5,994 nt of DNA from Gemmatimonadota bacterium (lineage in GTDB: Bacteria; Gemmatimonadota; Gemmatimonadetes; Palauibacterales; Palauibacteraceae), in assembly GCA_029863105.1 (NCBI GenBank), contig JAOTWC010000096.1:1-5994 (forward strand), read 5' to 3'. The first letter of the stretch is position 1, and every line of letters starts with the position of its first letter. Positions 1-5,561 of the stretch are shown here, in pieces. The translations under genes were made by a program, and so were the position numbers. A model generated the notes under the pieces. It worked only from the letters and a program-made list of their open reading frames with translations. It was not told the origin of the DNA and did no database searches.

Positions 1-1
1 C

Positions 2-583
2 ATCGGGGGCGCGATCTGCGGGTCCGAGGAGTTCATCATGGGCCTGATGGATTTGCACCTGGGGTCGTTGATGCTGCTCGGGCCGACGATGGATCCGCGC
101 GCGGCTTTCGACATCAGCATGCGCCTTCCACATCTCGGCCTGAGGATGACAGAACACAGCAGGCGGGCGCTGGCGATCGCCGAGCGGCTCGACGATGCCG
201 GGCTGGACGTCGAGTACCCGGGATTGCCCGGGCATCCCGACCATGAGCTGTTCGACACGATGCGACGGAAGGAATTCGGATACGGAGGCATCCTGTCGCT
301 GGATCTGGTGACGCAGCGGCGAGCCGAGGAGTTCATGGAGATCCTGCAGAACAAGGATCGGTTCGGATTCATGGCCGTAAGTCTGGGCTACTTCGAAACG
401 CTGATGTCCTGCTCCGGGACCACGACATCCAGCGAGATGACCGAACAGGAACAGCTGGCTGCCGGAATCCGCCCGGGTCTGATCCGGATGTCGATCGGCT
501 ATACGGGCACGCTGGAGCAGCGCTGGTCCCAGTTGCAGGACGCACTGGAGGTACTGAACCTGATACCCGTGGGCACCGGGTAA
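2..583 (+). CDS. Methionine gamma-lyase-like PLP enzyme (Cys/Met metabolism family), 5'-truncated by window edge
   Basis: C-terminal 193 residues of a Cys/Met-metabolism (fold type I) PLP enzyme. The frame is open from base 2, so the true start lies upstream; the ATG at 38 is internal (residue 13 here). The active-site lysine region is outside the window. Visible family features are the post-lysine GGAICGSEEF segment, LGPTMDPRAAF, HLGLRM, YPGLPGHPDHELF, GYGGILSLDL, then MAVSLGYFETLMSCSGTTTSSEM and the terminal AAGIRPGLIRMSIGYTGTLEQ block. From memory, this last part and the LMLLGPTM segment resemble plant methionine gamma-lyase more than the usual bacterial MetB/MetC/MGL consensus. The expected reaction is PLP-dependent cleavage of methionine to methanethiol, 2-oxobutyrate and ammonia in the cytoplasm. 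Cystathionine or O-acylhomoserine activity cannot be excluded without the N-terminal half. The gene ends 4 bases before the next PLP enzyme, so the two are probably co-transcribed. Family is secure; exact substrate is inference. Confidence 0.88.
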   Translation: MGGAICGSEEFIMGLMDLHLGSLMLLGPTMDPRAAFDISMRLPHLGLRMTEHSRRALAIAERLDDAGLDVEYPGLPGHPDHELFDTMRRKEFGYGGILSLDLVTQRRAEEFMEILQNKDRFGFMAVSLGYFETLMSCSGTTTSSEMTEQEQLAAGIRPGLIRMSIGYTGTLEQRWSQLQDALEVLNLIPVGTG

Positions 584-587
584 CCGG

Positions 588-1724
588 GTGACCAAGCTGG
601 GGTGCCAGAAGGCGGCGTTCACGCTGCCGGACGGATTCCACTATCTGAACTGTGCCTACATGTCGCCCCTGACCCGCCGGGTCCAGGAGGCCGGCATCGC
701 GGGGATTCGCCGCAAGGGCGCGCCCGCCGAAATCACGGCGGACGACTTCTTCGATGATGTGGACGAAGCACGCCGGCTGTTCGCCGCACTCGTACATGTC
801 TCGGATGCGGAGAGGATCGCGATCATACCATCCGCGTCCTACGCGCTGTCTACGGTGGCCCGAAACACTCCGCTTCGCCCGGGACAGAACGTCGTCACGG
901 TTCGGGACCAGTTTCCCTCCAATACTCACCCGTGGCGGCGCGCATGCCGAGAGGCGGGCGCCGAATTCCGCATCGTCGGTCCCCCGAGCGACGGAAGCGA
1001 CCGGACCCCGGCCTGGAACGAAGCACTCCTCGAAGCGATCGACGCGGATACGGCCGTCGTCACCCTCGGGCAGGTGCACTGGGTGGATGGGACGCCGTTC
1101 GACCTGATGCGTATCGGCGAGCGGGCGCGCGAAGTGGAAGCCGCTTTCGTAGTCGACGGAACGCAATCGGTGGGCGCCGTGCCGTTTGACGTCGAGGCCC
1201 TGAGGCCCGACGCCGTGGTGTGTGCCGCGTACAAGTGGCTGATGGGCCCGTACTCGATCGGCCTCGCCTACTTCGGCGCCCGATACGATGACGGCGTGCC
1301 GCTCGAGGAAAACTGGATGGGGCGCGAGGGCAGTCGCGACTTCGCGGGACTCGTGGACCAGGGCGACGAATATCGGCCCGGCGCCGCGCGCTTCGACGTC
1401 GGTGAATCGGCGAACTTCATACTCGTTCCCATGCTGATCGCTGCCCTGGAGCAAGTGCTGGAGTGGGGCGTCGAGCGCATCAGCGAGTACTGCCGGGAAC
1501 TGTGCGAGCCGGGGTTCCCGGGAGCGGGCCACCTGTTCGGCTTGCGGCTGCCCGCGGACGTCGATCCAGCCGACGTACGGTCGGAGCTGCACCGACGAAA
1601 CGTGTTCGTGTCCGTGCGCGGTCGTGCGATCCGGGTCTCACCTCACCTGTACAACGACGAGTCCGACATGGAGGCCCTCGCGGACGCCCTTCGAGAGTGT
1701 GGGGTCCGGGCAGAACTCACCTAG
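588..1724 (+). CDS. Class V aminotransferase-fold PLP-dependent enzyme
   Basis: A 378-aa fold type I PLP enzyme of the class V (cysteine desulfurase / isopenicillin-N epimerase-like) superfamily. The N-terminus carries the HYLNCAYMSPL segment (about residues 18-28). The cofactor region shows H164, the VVDGTQSVG motif with D190 and Q193 (pyridine nitrogen and phenolate contacts by family analogy), and the Schiff-base lysine K216 in AYKWLMGP. R349 in AIRVSPHLYN is the likely substrate-carboxylate arginine. The RxGHHCA catalytic-cysteine loop of SufS/CsdA desulfurases is absent, so a classic desulfurase is unlikely; a lyase, aminotransferase or epimerase-type reaction remains possible. The GTG start at 588 has no strong Shine-Dalgarno site but lies 4 bases after the preceding stop, suggesting translational coupling, and it places the N-terminal motif where the family expects it. 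The stretch between about residues 300 and 315 is shorter than in typical relatives. The stop overlaps that of the convergent DUF5989 gene. Substrate unknown. Confidence 0.9.
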   Translation: MTKLGCQKAAFTLPDGFHYLNCAYMSPLTRRVQEAGIAGIRRKGAPAEITADDFFDDVDEARRLFAALVHVSDAERIAIIPSASYALSTVARNTPLRPGQNVVTVRDQFPSNTHPWRRACREAGAEFRIVGPPSDGSDRTPAWNEALLEAIDADTAVVTLGQVHWVDGTPFDLMRIGERAREVEAAFVVDGTQSVGAVPFDVEALRPDAVVCAAYKWLMGPYSIGLAYFGARYDDGVPLEENWMGREGSRDFAGLVDQGDEYRPGAARFDVGESANFILVPMLIAALEQVLEWGVERISEYCRELCEPGFPGAGHLFGLRLPADVDPADVRSELHRRNVFVSVRGRAIRVSPHLYNDESDMEALADALRECGVRAELT

Positions 1725-1870
1725 AACACCGTGTAAATGAACGGCGCGAGCGCAGATCCCTGGGCAAACGCGAGCAGCGCACCGACGGCGAGAAGGACGA
1801 GAATCAGCGGAAGAAGCCACCACTTCTTACGCACTCGCATGAAGGCCCACAGCTCTTTCAGCAGTTCCAC
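1721..1870 (-). CDS. DUF5989 family single-pass membrane microprotein (SxtK-like)
   Basis: A 49-aa protein recognised as DUF5989: an amphipathic N-terminal segment (VELLKELWAFMRVRKKW), one hydrophobic helix (about residues 18-38), then the conserved tail with GSALAPFIYTVF. The basic RVRKK stretch before the helix predicts a cytoplasmic N-terminus by the positive-inside rule. I chose the GTG at 1868-1870 because a clear AGGAG (1877-1881, minus strand) sits 6 bases upstream and because the family starts at this point; the reading frame stays open further upstream, but that extension has no family resemblance. It is the last gene of the carbamoyltransferase operon, 19 bases after the SxtJ-family gene. 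The equivalent small protein next to saxitoxin carbamoyltransferase SxtI is SxtK. Function is unknown for the family; its constant company suggests a membrane accessory to O-carbamoylation (inference). Confidence 0.88.
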   Translation of the reverse strand: MELLKELWAFMRVRKKWWLLPLILVLLAVGALLAFAQGSALAPFIYTVF

Positions 1871-1876
1871 ACGTGT

Positions 1877-1881
1877 CTCCT
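1877..1881 (-). promoter_or_regulatory. Ribosome binding site of the DUF5989 microprotein
   Basis: AGGAG on the minus strand, 6 bases before the GTG at 1870, within the 19-base gap after the SxtJ-family stop. It decides the start of a protein that could otherwise be annotated as up to 92 aa from an upstream ATG. Confidence 0.75.
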
Positions 1882-1889
1882 GGATGTCA

Positions 1890-2291
1890 TCAGAATTGGC
1901 GTCGCATGTCGCCGTGATTTCCGCGCGTTCTCCATATCCAGTCGGTTCCGCCGTCTCCCGACCGTCGGAGCGGATTGCGGCCCACGGCCCGCATGACAAG
2001 ACCCGTGGGAGTCAGCACGAGGTAATAAACCACGGCCATGAAGATGGGCGTGGTGATCCTGGATATGGCGAGGGCGACCGCCATCCAGCTCCGGTACACG
2101 GGGCCGAGGCGTCCCGGAATCAGCAGGCCGCCGAGAATCAACAGGCCGCTCAGCGCTCCGCCGATCGATGCCAGCGCGATACGATCGCGCCACAGCAACA
2201 GCGCCCCGAGCACCGCGAACGCGATGCCGACCTGGACCCCGAACCTTCGCCCGTCGCGGGCGGTAAACTCAGTCGAGGACGAAATCTTCAC
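1890..2291 (-). CDS. SxtJ family membrane protein
   Basis: A 133-aa membrane protein of the SxtJ family, named after the unassigned gene beside the saxitoxin carbamoyltransferase. It opens with the polar TEFTARDGRRFGVQVG segment, followed by three hydrophobic stretches at about residues 17-34, 38-59 and 76-99, and a basic tail (RAVGRNPLRR) ending in a tryptophan-containing hydrophilic segment. No catalytic motif is visible. The GTG start at 2289-2291 is preceded by GAGAGGG with a 6-base spacer and overlaps the 3' end of the carbamoyltransferase gene by 23 bases, suggesting translational coupling. A longer reading from an ATG at 2348 would add 19 residues antigenically unlike the family and lie wholly inside the upstream gene. 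The C-terminal tail after the third helix is probably cytoplasmic. Biochemical function is not established; a membrane scaffold or partner for the carbamoyltransferase is inference. Confidence 0.88.
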   Translation of the reverse strand: MKISSSTEFTARDGRRFGVQVGIAFAVLGALLLWRDRIALASIGGALSGLLILGGLLIPGRLGPVYRSWMAVALAISRITTPIFMAVVYYLVLTPTGLVMRAVGRNPLRRSGDGGTDWIWRTRGNHGDMRRQF

Positions 2292-4092
2292 GCCAGTCCC
2301 TCTCTTCGGTCCACTCGGGCTGCTCGGCCTTGTACAGCAGGTATTCACCGAGAACCAGGTTGTCCATGTCGGTCCGCATGAAGCAGCGCCAGGCGTCCTC
2401 CGGCGTGCACACGATCGGCTCGCCGCGCACGTTGAACGACGTGTTCACGACGAGCCCACAGCCGGTCTTCCGCTCGAACGCCTCGATCAGATCGAAGTAG
2501 TCCGGGTTACGGTCACGATCGACGGTTTGCACGCGCGCCGAGAAGTCGACGTGGGTGACCGCCGGGATGTCGGACAGGCGCACCTTCAGGCGCTGGAAGC
2601 CGGTGTGATCTCCGGCCGACGCTGCCTCCGCACTGCGCCGGTCCTCCCGGACAGGCGCGACGAGCAGCATGTACGGCGACTCGGTGTCGAGGTTGAAGTA
2701 CTCCCCCGCCCGATGGGCCAACACGCTGGGCGCGAACGGGCGAAAACTCTCGCGAAACTTGATCTTGAGGTTCATCTGTGACTGCATCTCGGCGCTGCGT
2801 GGGTCGCCGAGGATGCTGCGTGAACCCAGCGCTCGTGGCCCGAACTCCATCCGGCCGTTGAACCAGCCGACGACCTTCTGGTCCGCCAGCAATCCGGCCA
2901 CGGTCTCGGTCAATTCGGTTCGTTCCAGCCGATGGAACGTTGCCCCTGCCTCGACGAGCGTGGCCTCGATTTCTTCCGGTTCGAAGCTCGGACCCAGCAG
3001 CGATCCGCGCATCGAATCGCCGACTTGGAGAATTCGCGGCTTATCCAGGTAGCGATACCACACCAGTTGCGCGGCTCCCAGTGCTCCGCCGGCATCACCG
3101 GCGGCTGGTTGAATCCACACGTTGTCGAACGGTCCTTCGCGAAGGATGCGGCCGTTGCCTACGCAGTTCAGGGCCACGCCGCCCGCCAGGCACAGATTCG
3201 GAAGGCCGGTCTTCCGGTGCGCGGTCCGGGCCATGCGCAGCATGACCTCCTCGCACACGTCCTGCACCGAACGGGCGAGATCCATTTCGCGCTGCGTGAT
3301 CTCGGACTCCGGACTGCGGGGCGGACCGCCGAACAGCTCTTCGAAGCGCCGGCTCGTCATCGTCAGGCCGCCGAGATAGTCGAAGTACGTCTGGTCGAGG
3401 CGGAACGAACCGTCCTCGTTGAGATCCATCAACTCAGAGAGAATGAGGTCGACGTACTCGGGCTCTCCGTAGGGGGCCAGGCCCATGACCTTGTACTCGC
3501 CCGAGTTGACTTTGAAGCCCGTGTAATACGTAAACGCCGAGTACAACAATCCGAGAGAGTCGGGCCACCGCAGCTCGCCGATCAGGTCGATCTCGGACCC
3601 GGACCCGATACCGATGGACGCGGTCGCCCATTCGCCGACTCCGTCCATCGTCAGAACGGCCGCCTCCTCAAACGGCGACGCGAAGAACGCGCTTGCCGCA
3701 TGCGACTCATGGTGCTCCGCAAACAGCAACTCGCCCTCGTATCCGAGGCCTTCGCGGATGTCCCGCGACATGAACAACTTCTGTTTGATCCACAAGGGTC
3801 CGGCCTTGAGGAACGACCTGAAGCCCCGTGGAGCAAGTCCGAGATACGTTTCGAGGATGCGTTCGAACTTGAGGAGCGGCTTGTCGTAAAACACGACATG
3901 GTCGACGTCGGCGATGGAGATGCCAGCCTTCCGCAGGCAGAACTCCACCGCGTGGGTCGGTAGCGAGGAGTCGCCCTTGAGTCGCGTGAAGCGCTCCTCC
4001 TGCGCGGCCGCGACTGGCTGGCCGTCGGCCAGCAGACAGGCGGCGCTGTCGTGATAAAACGCGGACAGGCCGAGAATGTAGGTCGGCTTCAC
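2269..4092 (-). CDS. O-carbamoyltransferase (TobZ/NodU/SxtI family)
   Basis: A 607-aa cytoplasmic carbamoyltransferase of full family length. By analogy with TobZ it would form carbamoyl-adenylate from carbamoyl phosphate and ATP, then pass the carbamoyl group to a hydroxyl acceptor. The N-terminal ASKHA/Kae1-like domain (about 1-350) begins YILGLSAFYHDSAACLL (H14) and contains EERFTRLKGD (33-41), the HHESHAASAF metal-binding block (H127, H131), TMDGVGEW (D150), the NSGEYKVMGLAPYGEP block near 196-211, LAGGVALNC near 302-310 and PAAGDAGGALGAA (D333). The C-terminal domain (about 365-607) contains EFGPRALGSRSIL, FRESFRPFAPSV and VVNTSFNVRGEPIVC. All expected motifs are intact. The GTG at 4090-4092 gives the family N-terminus, although the ribosome site there is weak; upstream in-frame codons add 62 residues without family features. 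First gene of a three-gene operon with SxtJ and DUF5989 proteins. Acceptor unknown: glycan, lipid carrier or secondary metabolite are all possible. Confidence 0.95.
   Translation of the reverse strand: MKPTYILGLSAFYHDSAACLLADGQPVAAAQEERFTRLKGDSSLPTHAVEFCLRKAGISIADVDHVVFYDKPLLKFERILETYLGLAPRGFRSFLKAGPLWIKQKLFMSRDIREGLGYEGELLFAEHHESHAASAFFASPFEEAAVLTMDGVGEWATASIGIGSGSEIDLIGELRWPDSLGLLYSAFTYYTGFKVNSGEYKVMGLAPYGEPEYVDLILSELMDLNEDGSFRLDQTYFDYLGGLTMTSRRFEELFGGPPRSPESEITQREMDLARSVQDVCEEVMLRMARTAHRKTGLPNLCLAGGVALNCVGNGRILREGPFDNVWIQPAAGDAGGALGAAQLVWYRYLDKPRILQVGDSMRGSLLGPSFEPEEIEATLVEAGATFHRLERTELTETVAGLLADQKVVGWFNGRMEFGPRALGSRSILGDPRSAEMQSQMNLKIKFRESFRPFAPSVLAHRAGEYFNLDTESPYMLLVAPVREDRRSAEAASAGDHTGFQRLKVRLSDIPAVTHVDFSARVQTVDRDRNPDYFDLIEAFERKTGCGLVVNTSFNVRGEPIVCTPEDAWRCFMRTDMDNLVLGEYLLYKAEQPEWTEERDWREDFVLD
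2298..2304 (-). promoter_or_regulatory. Ribosome binding site of the SxtJ-family gene, inside the carbamoyltransferase ORF
   Basis: GAGAGGG on the minus strand, 6 bases before the GTG at 2291. It supports the 133-aa start and lies within the last codons of the carbamoyltransferase, consistent with coupled translation. Confidence 0.55.
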
Positions 4093-4288
4093 GGGGTCAC
4101 GGCCTGTGCCACAAGGAGCCGGAACGTCGCCCGTCCCACCATACCGTATCGCCTCGCCCACTAGATGTGTCGTCACTGAGAGCACCGATTGCGAGGAACA
4201 TATGCCACCGCCCGCTTCCCGCACGTTCCGGACGCAGGTCGCTCCCGCACCGACCGTGATGTGGACCGGTCGCCACACGGGCGTGCCA

Positions 4289-4317
4289 TTCAGCGGGGAC
4301 TATTGGGGTCATATGTT
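4289..4317 (+). promoter_or_regulatory. Weak sigma70-like promoter candidate for the glycosyltransferase operon
   Basis: TTCAGC (4289-4294; 3 of 6 to consensus) and TATGTT (4312-4317; 4 of 6, keeping the key T, A and final T) separated by 17 bases, about 57 bases before the glycosyltransferase start. Matches this weak occur by chance in such DNA, so this is only a candidate. Confidence 0.2.
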
Positions 4318-4359
4318 GTGGGTACAAGTCTTGCGCCGGTGAGTGCCTCAGACCTTCGC

Positions 4360-4366
4360 GGAGAAG
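4360..4366 (+). promoter_or_regulatory. Ribosome binding site of the glycosyltransferase
   Basis: GGAGAAG, 7 bases before the ATG at 4374. It is the clearest plus-strand ribosome site in the window and supports that start. Confidence 0.65.
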
Positions 4367-4373
4367 ACTACTT

Positions 4374-5561
4374 ATGGAAACTCCTCACGGAGACATCGAG
4401 CTTTCGGTCGTGATGCCGTGTCTCAACGAGGCGGACACGCTGGAAACGTGCGTCCGTAAAGCACTCACAGCACTCGAGTCTGCCGGAATCAACGGCGAGG
4501 TCATCGTGGCGGACAACGGATCCACGGATGATTCCCGGGACATTGCGCGGCGCCTGGGTGCCCGAGTTGTGGAGATCGAGCAGCGCGGCTATGGGAGCGC
4601 CCTGCAGGGAGGCATAGCGGCGGCGCGGGGTCGCTACATACTCATGGGAGACGCAGACGACTCCTACGACTTCTCGGAGATCCCGAAGTTCGTCGCGAAA
4701 CTGCGTGAGGGGTTTGACCTGGCCCAGGGGTGCCGGCTGCCGGCGGGCGGTGGTCGCGTCCTGCCGGGCGCCATGCCGTTTCTGCACCGCTGGTGGGGAA
4801 ACCCGATGTTCGCGGCCCTGACGAGGCTGATGTTCCGAGCTCCGATTCATGATCCCCATTGCGGGATGCGTGCCTTCACGAAAGAGTTCTACGAACGACT
4901 CGAAATGCGGTCTCCCGGGATGGAGTTCGCCACCGAGATGATCATCAAGTCGAGTGTGCGGCGGGAGAAGACGGCTGAAATACCGATCAGCCTGTACCCA
5001 GACGGGAGGCATACTCACGGTCCGCACCTCCGTACGTTCCGCGATGGCTGGCGGCATTTGCGATTCTTCCTGATGTCGAGCCCAAAGTGGCTGTTTACGA
5101 TTCCAGGGGTGTTCGCCATGGTCGTGGGCCTGGTCTTTGCCGCGCTTGCGTTCGGAGGCGCGATGATCGGACCGGCCAGACTCGACGTTCACACGCTGTT
5201 GTTCAGTAGTCTCGCGATCATCCTCGGCTTTCAGACGGTCACGTTCGGAGTGTTCGCCCGGAAGTATGGGATCGACGAAGGCCTGCTGTTCGCCGGCCGG
5301 AAAAGTTCGAAGCTGTTGCGCTGGCTTTCGCTGGAGCGAGGCCTCCTGATCGGGGGGCTCATCTTCCTGGCGGGTGCGGTCATCCTGGGAATCGCGGTGC
5401 TCTCGTGGATCCGCGTGGACTTCGGCGACCTCGACTATTCGGCCACCATGCGGCTGGTCATACCCGGCTTCACGCTGGCCGCCCTCGGTTTCCAGGTGGT
5501 GTTTTCGAGCTTTCTGATGACCGTGCTCGGGATTGACGTGCCGCCGTCAGCCACGGTATGA
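4374..5561 (+). CDS. Family 2 glycosyltransferase with four C-terminal membrane helices (polyprenyl-phosphate glycosyltransferase-like)
   Basis: A 395-aa membrane-anchored glycosyltransferase. The GT-A domain (about residues 8-230) starts LSVVMPCLNEADTLETCV, continues with VIVADNGSTDDS (nucleotide-binding strand, D47) and the metal/nucleotide-binding DADDSYD motif (93-99), and includes HDPHCGMRAF (159-168) and MEFATEMIIK, typical of DPM1/GtrB-like transferases that charge a polyprenyl phosphate from a nucleotide sugar. After SLYPDGRHTHGPHLRTFRDGWRHLRF come four hydrophobic segments at about 239-262, 272-297, 322-346 and 361-386, which would place the catalytic domain on the cytoplasmic face. 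ATG start at 4374 with GGAGAAG upstream. Its stop overlaps the start of the next gene (ATGA). Divergent from the carbamoyltransferase operon, so the two may serve one glycan or glycolipid pathway. Family and topology are solid; sugar donor and lipid acceptor are not visible. Confidence 0.92.
   Translation: METPHGDIELSVVMPCLNEADTLETCVRKALTALESAGINGEVIVADNGSTDDSRDIARRLGARVVEIEQRGYGSALQGGIAAARGRYILMGDADDSYDFSEIPKFVAKLREGFDLAQGCRLPAGGGRVLPGAMPFLHRWWGNPMFAALTRLMFRAPIHDPHCGMRAFTKEFYERLEMRSPGMEFATEMIIKSSVRREKTAEIPISLYPDGRHTHGPHLRTFRDGWRHLRFFLMSSPKWLFTIPGVFAMVVGLVFAALAFGGAMIGPARLDVHTLLFSSLAIILGFQTVTFGVFARKYGIDEGLLFAGRKSSKLLRWLSLERGLLIGGLIFLAGAVILGIAVLSWIRVDFGDLDYSATMRLVIPGFTLAALGFQVVFSSFLMTVLGIDVPPSATV

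Larger units (their letters stand above)
4093..4373. other. Divergent intergenic control region
   Basis: 281 bases between the divergent carbamoyltransferase and glycosyltransferase genes. It contains CATATG palindromes at 4199-4204 and 4310-4315 and a short dyad (TGTGG, 8 bases, CCACA) at 4260-4277 enclosing GACCGGTC. Small open frames cross it, but none has a convincing ribosome site or recognisable protein. It should hold the promoters of both transcription units. I see only a weak plus-strand promoter candidate, and no credible promoter for the carbamoyltransferase side. Confidence 0.6.

Noticed and set aside
369..1592. 407-codon open frame on the minus strand opposite the PLP enzymes
   Set aside because: It lies antisense to two clearly recognised enzymes, has low-complexity Arg/Pro/Val-rich sequence without domains, and is explained by high GC in codon positions.
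1737..2381. 214-codon plus-strand open frame across the SxtJ/DUF5989 genes
   Set aside because: Antisense to two recognised membrane protein genes; its translation is low-complexity and hydrophilic.
3086..3104. Perfect 7-base inverted repeat CCGCCGG/CCGGCGG with a 5-base loop
   Set aside because: It encodes the conserved AGDAGG motif of the carbamoyltransferase, lies mid-gene and lacks a T-run, so it is a by-product of coding rather than a terminator.
2932..3963. 343-codon plus-strand open frame inside the carbamoyltransferase
   Set aside because: Antisense shadow of a gene whose motifs are all intact; the translation has no recognisable domain.
1721..4092. A saxitoxin or other named natural-product cluster
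   Set aside because: Only the sxtIJK-like trio is present; no polyketide, amidinotransferase or tailoring genes are seen, and these three families occur together outside toxin clusters.
4197..4317. Inverted AACATATG ... CATATGTT pair in the intergenic region
   Set aside because: Eight-base arms over 100 bases apart, built on a self-palindromic CATATG core; too weak to call a repeat or binding site pair.
4106..4342. Small plus-strand open frame in the divergent intergenic region
   Set aside because: No recognisable protein, and its frame overlaps the presumed promoter region; although AAGGAG precedes nearby bases, it is not placed for this start.
4368..5192. 274-codon minus-strand open frame opposite the glycosyltransferase
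   Set aside because: Antisense shadow; charged, His/Arg-rich sequence without family features, while the plus-strand product is certain.
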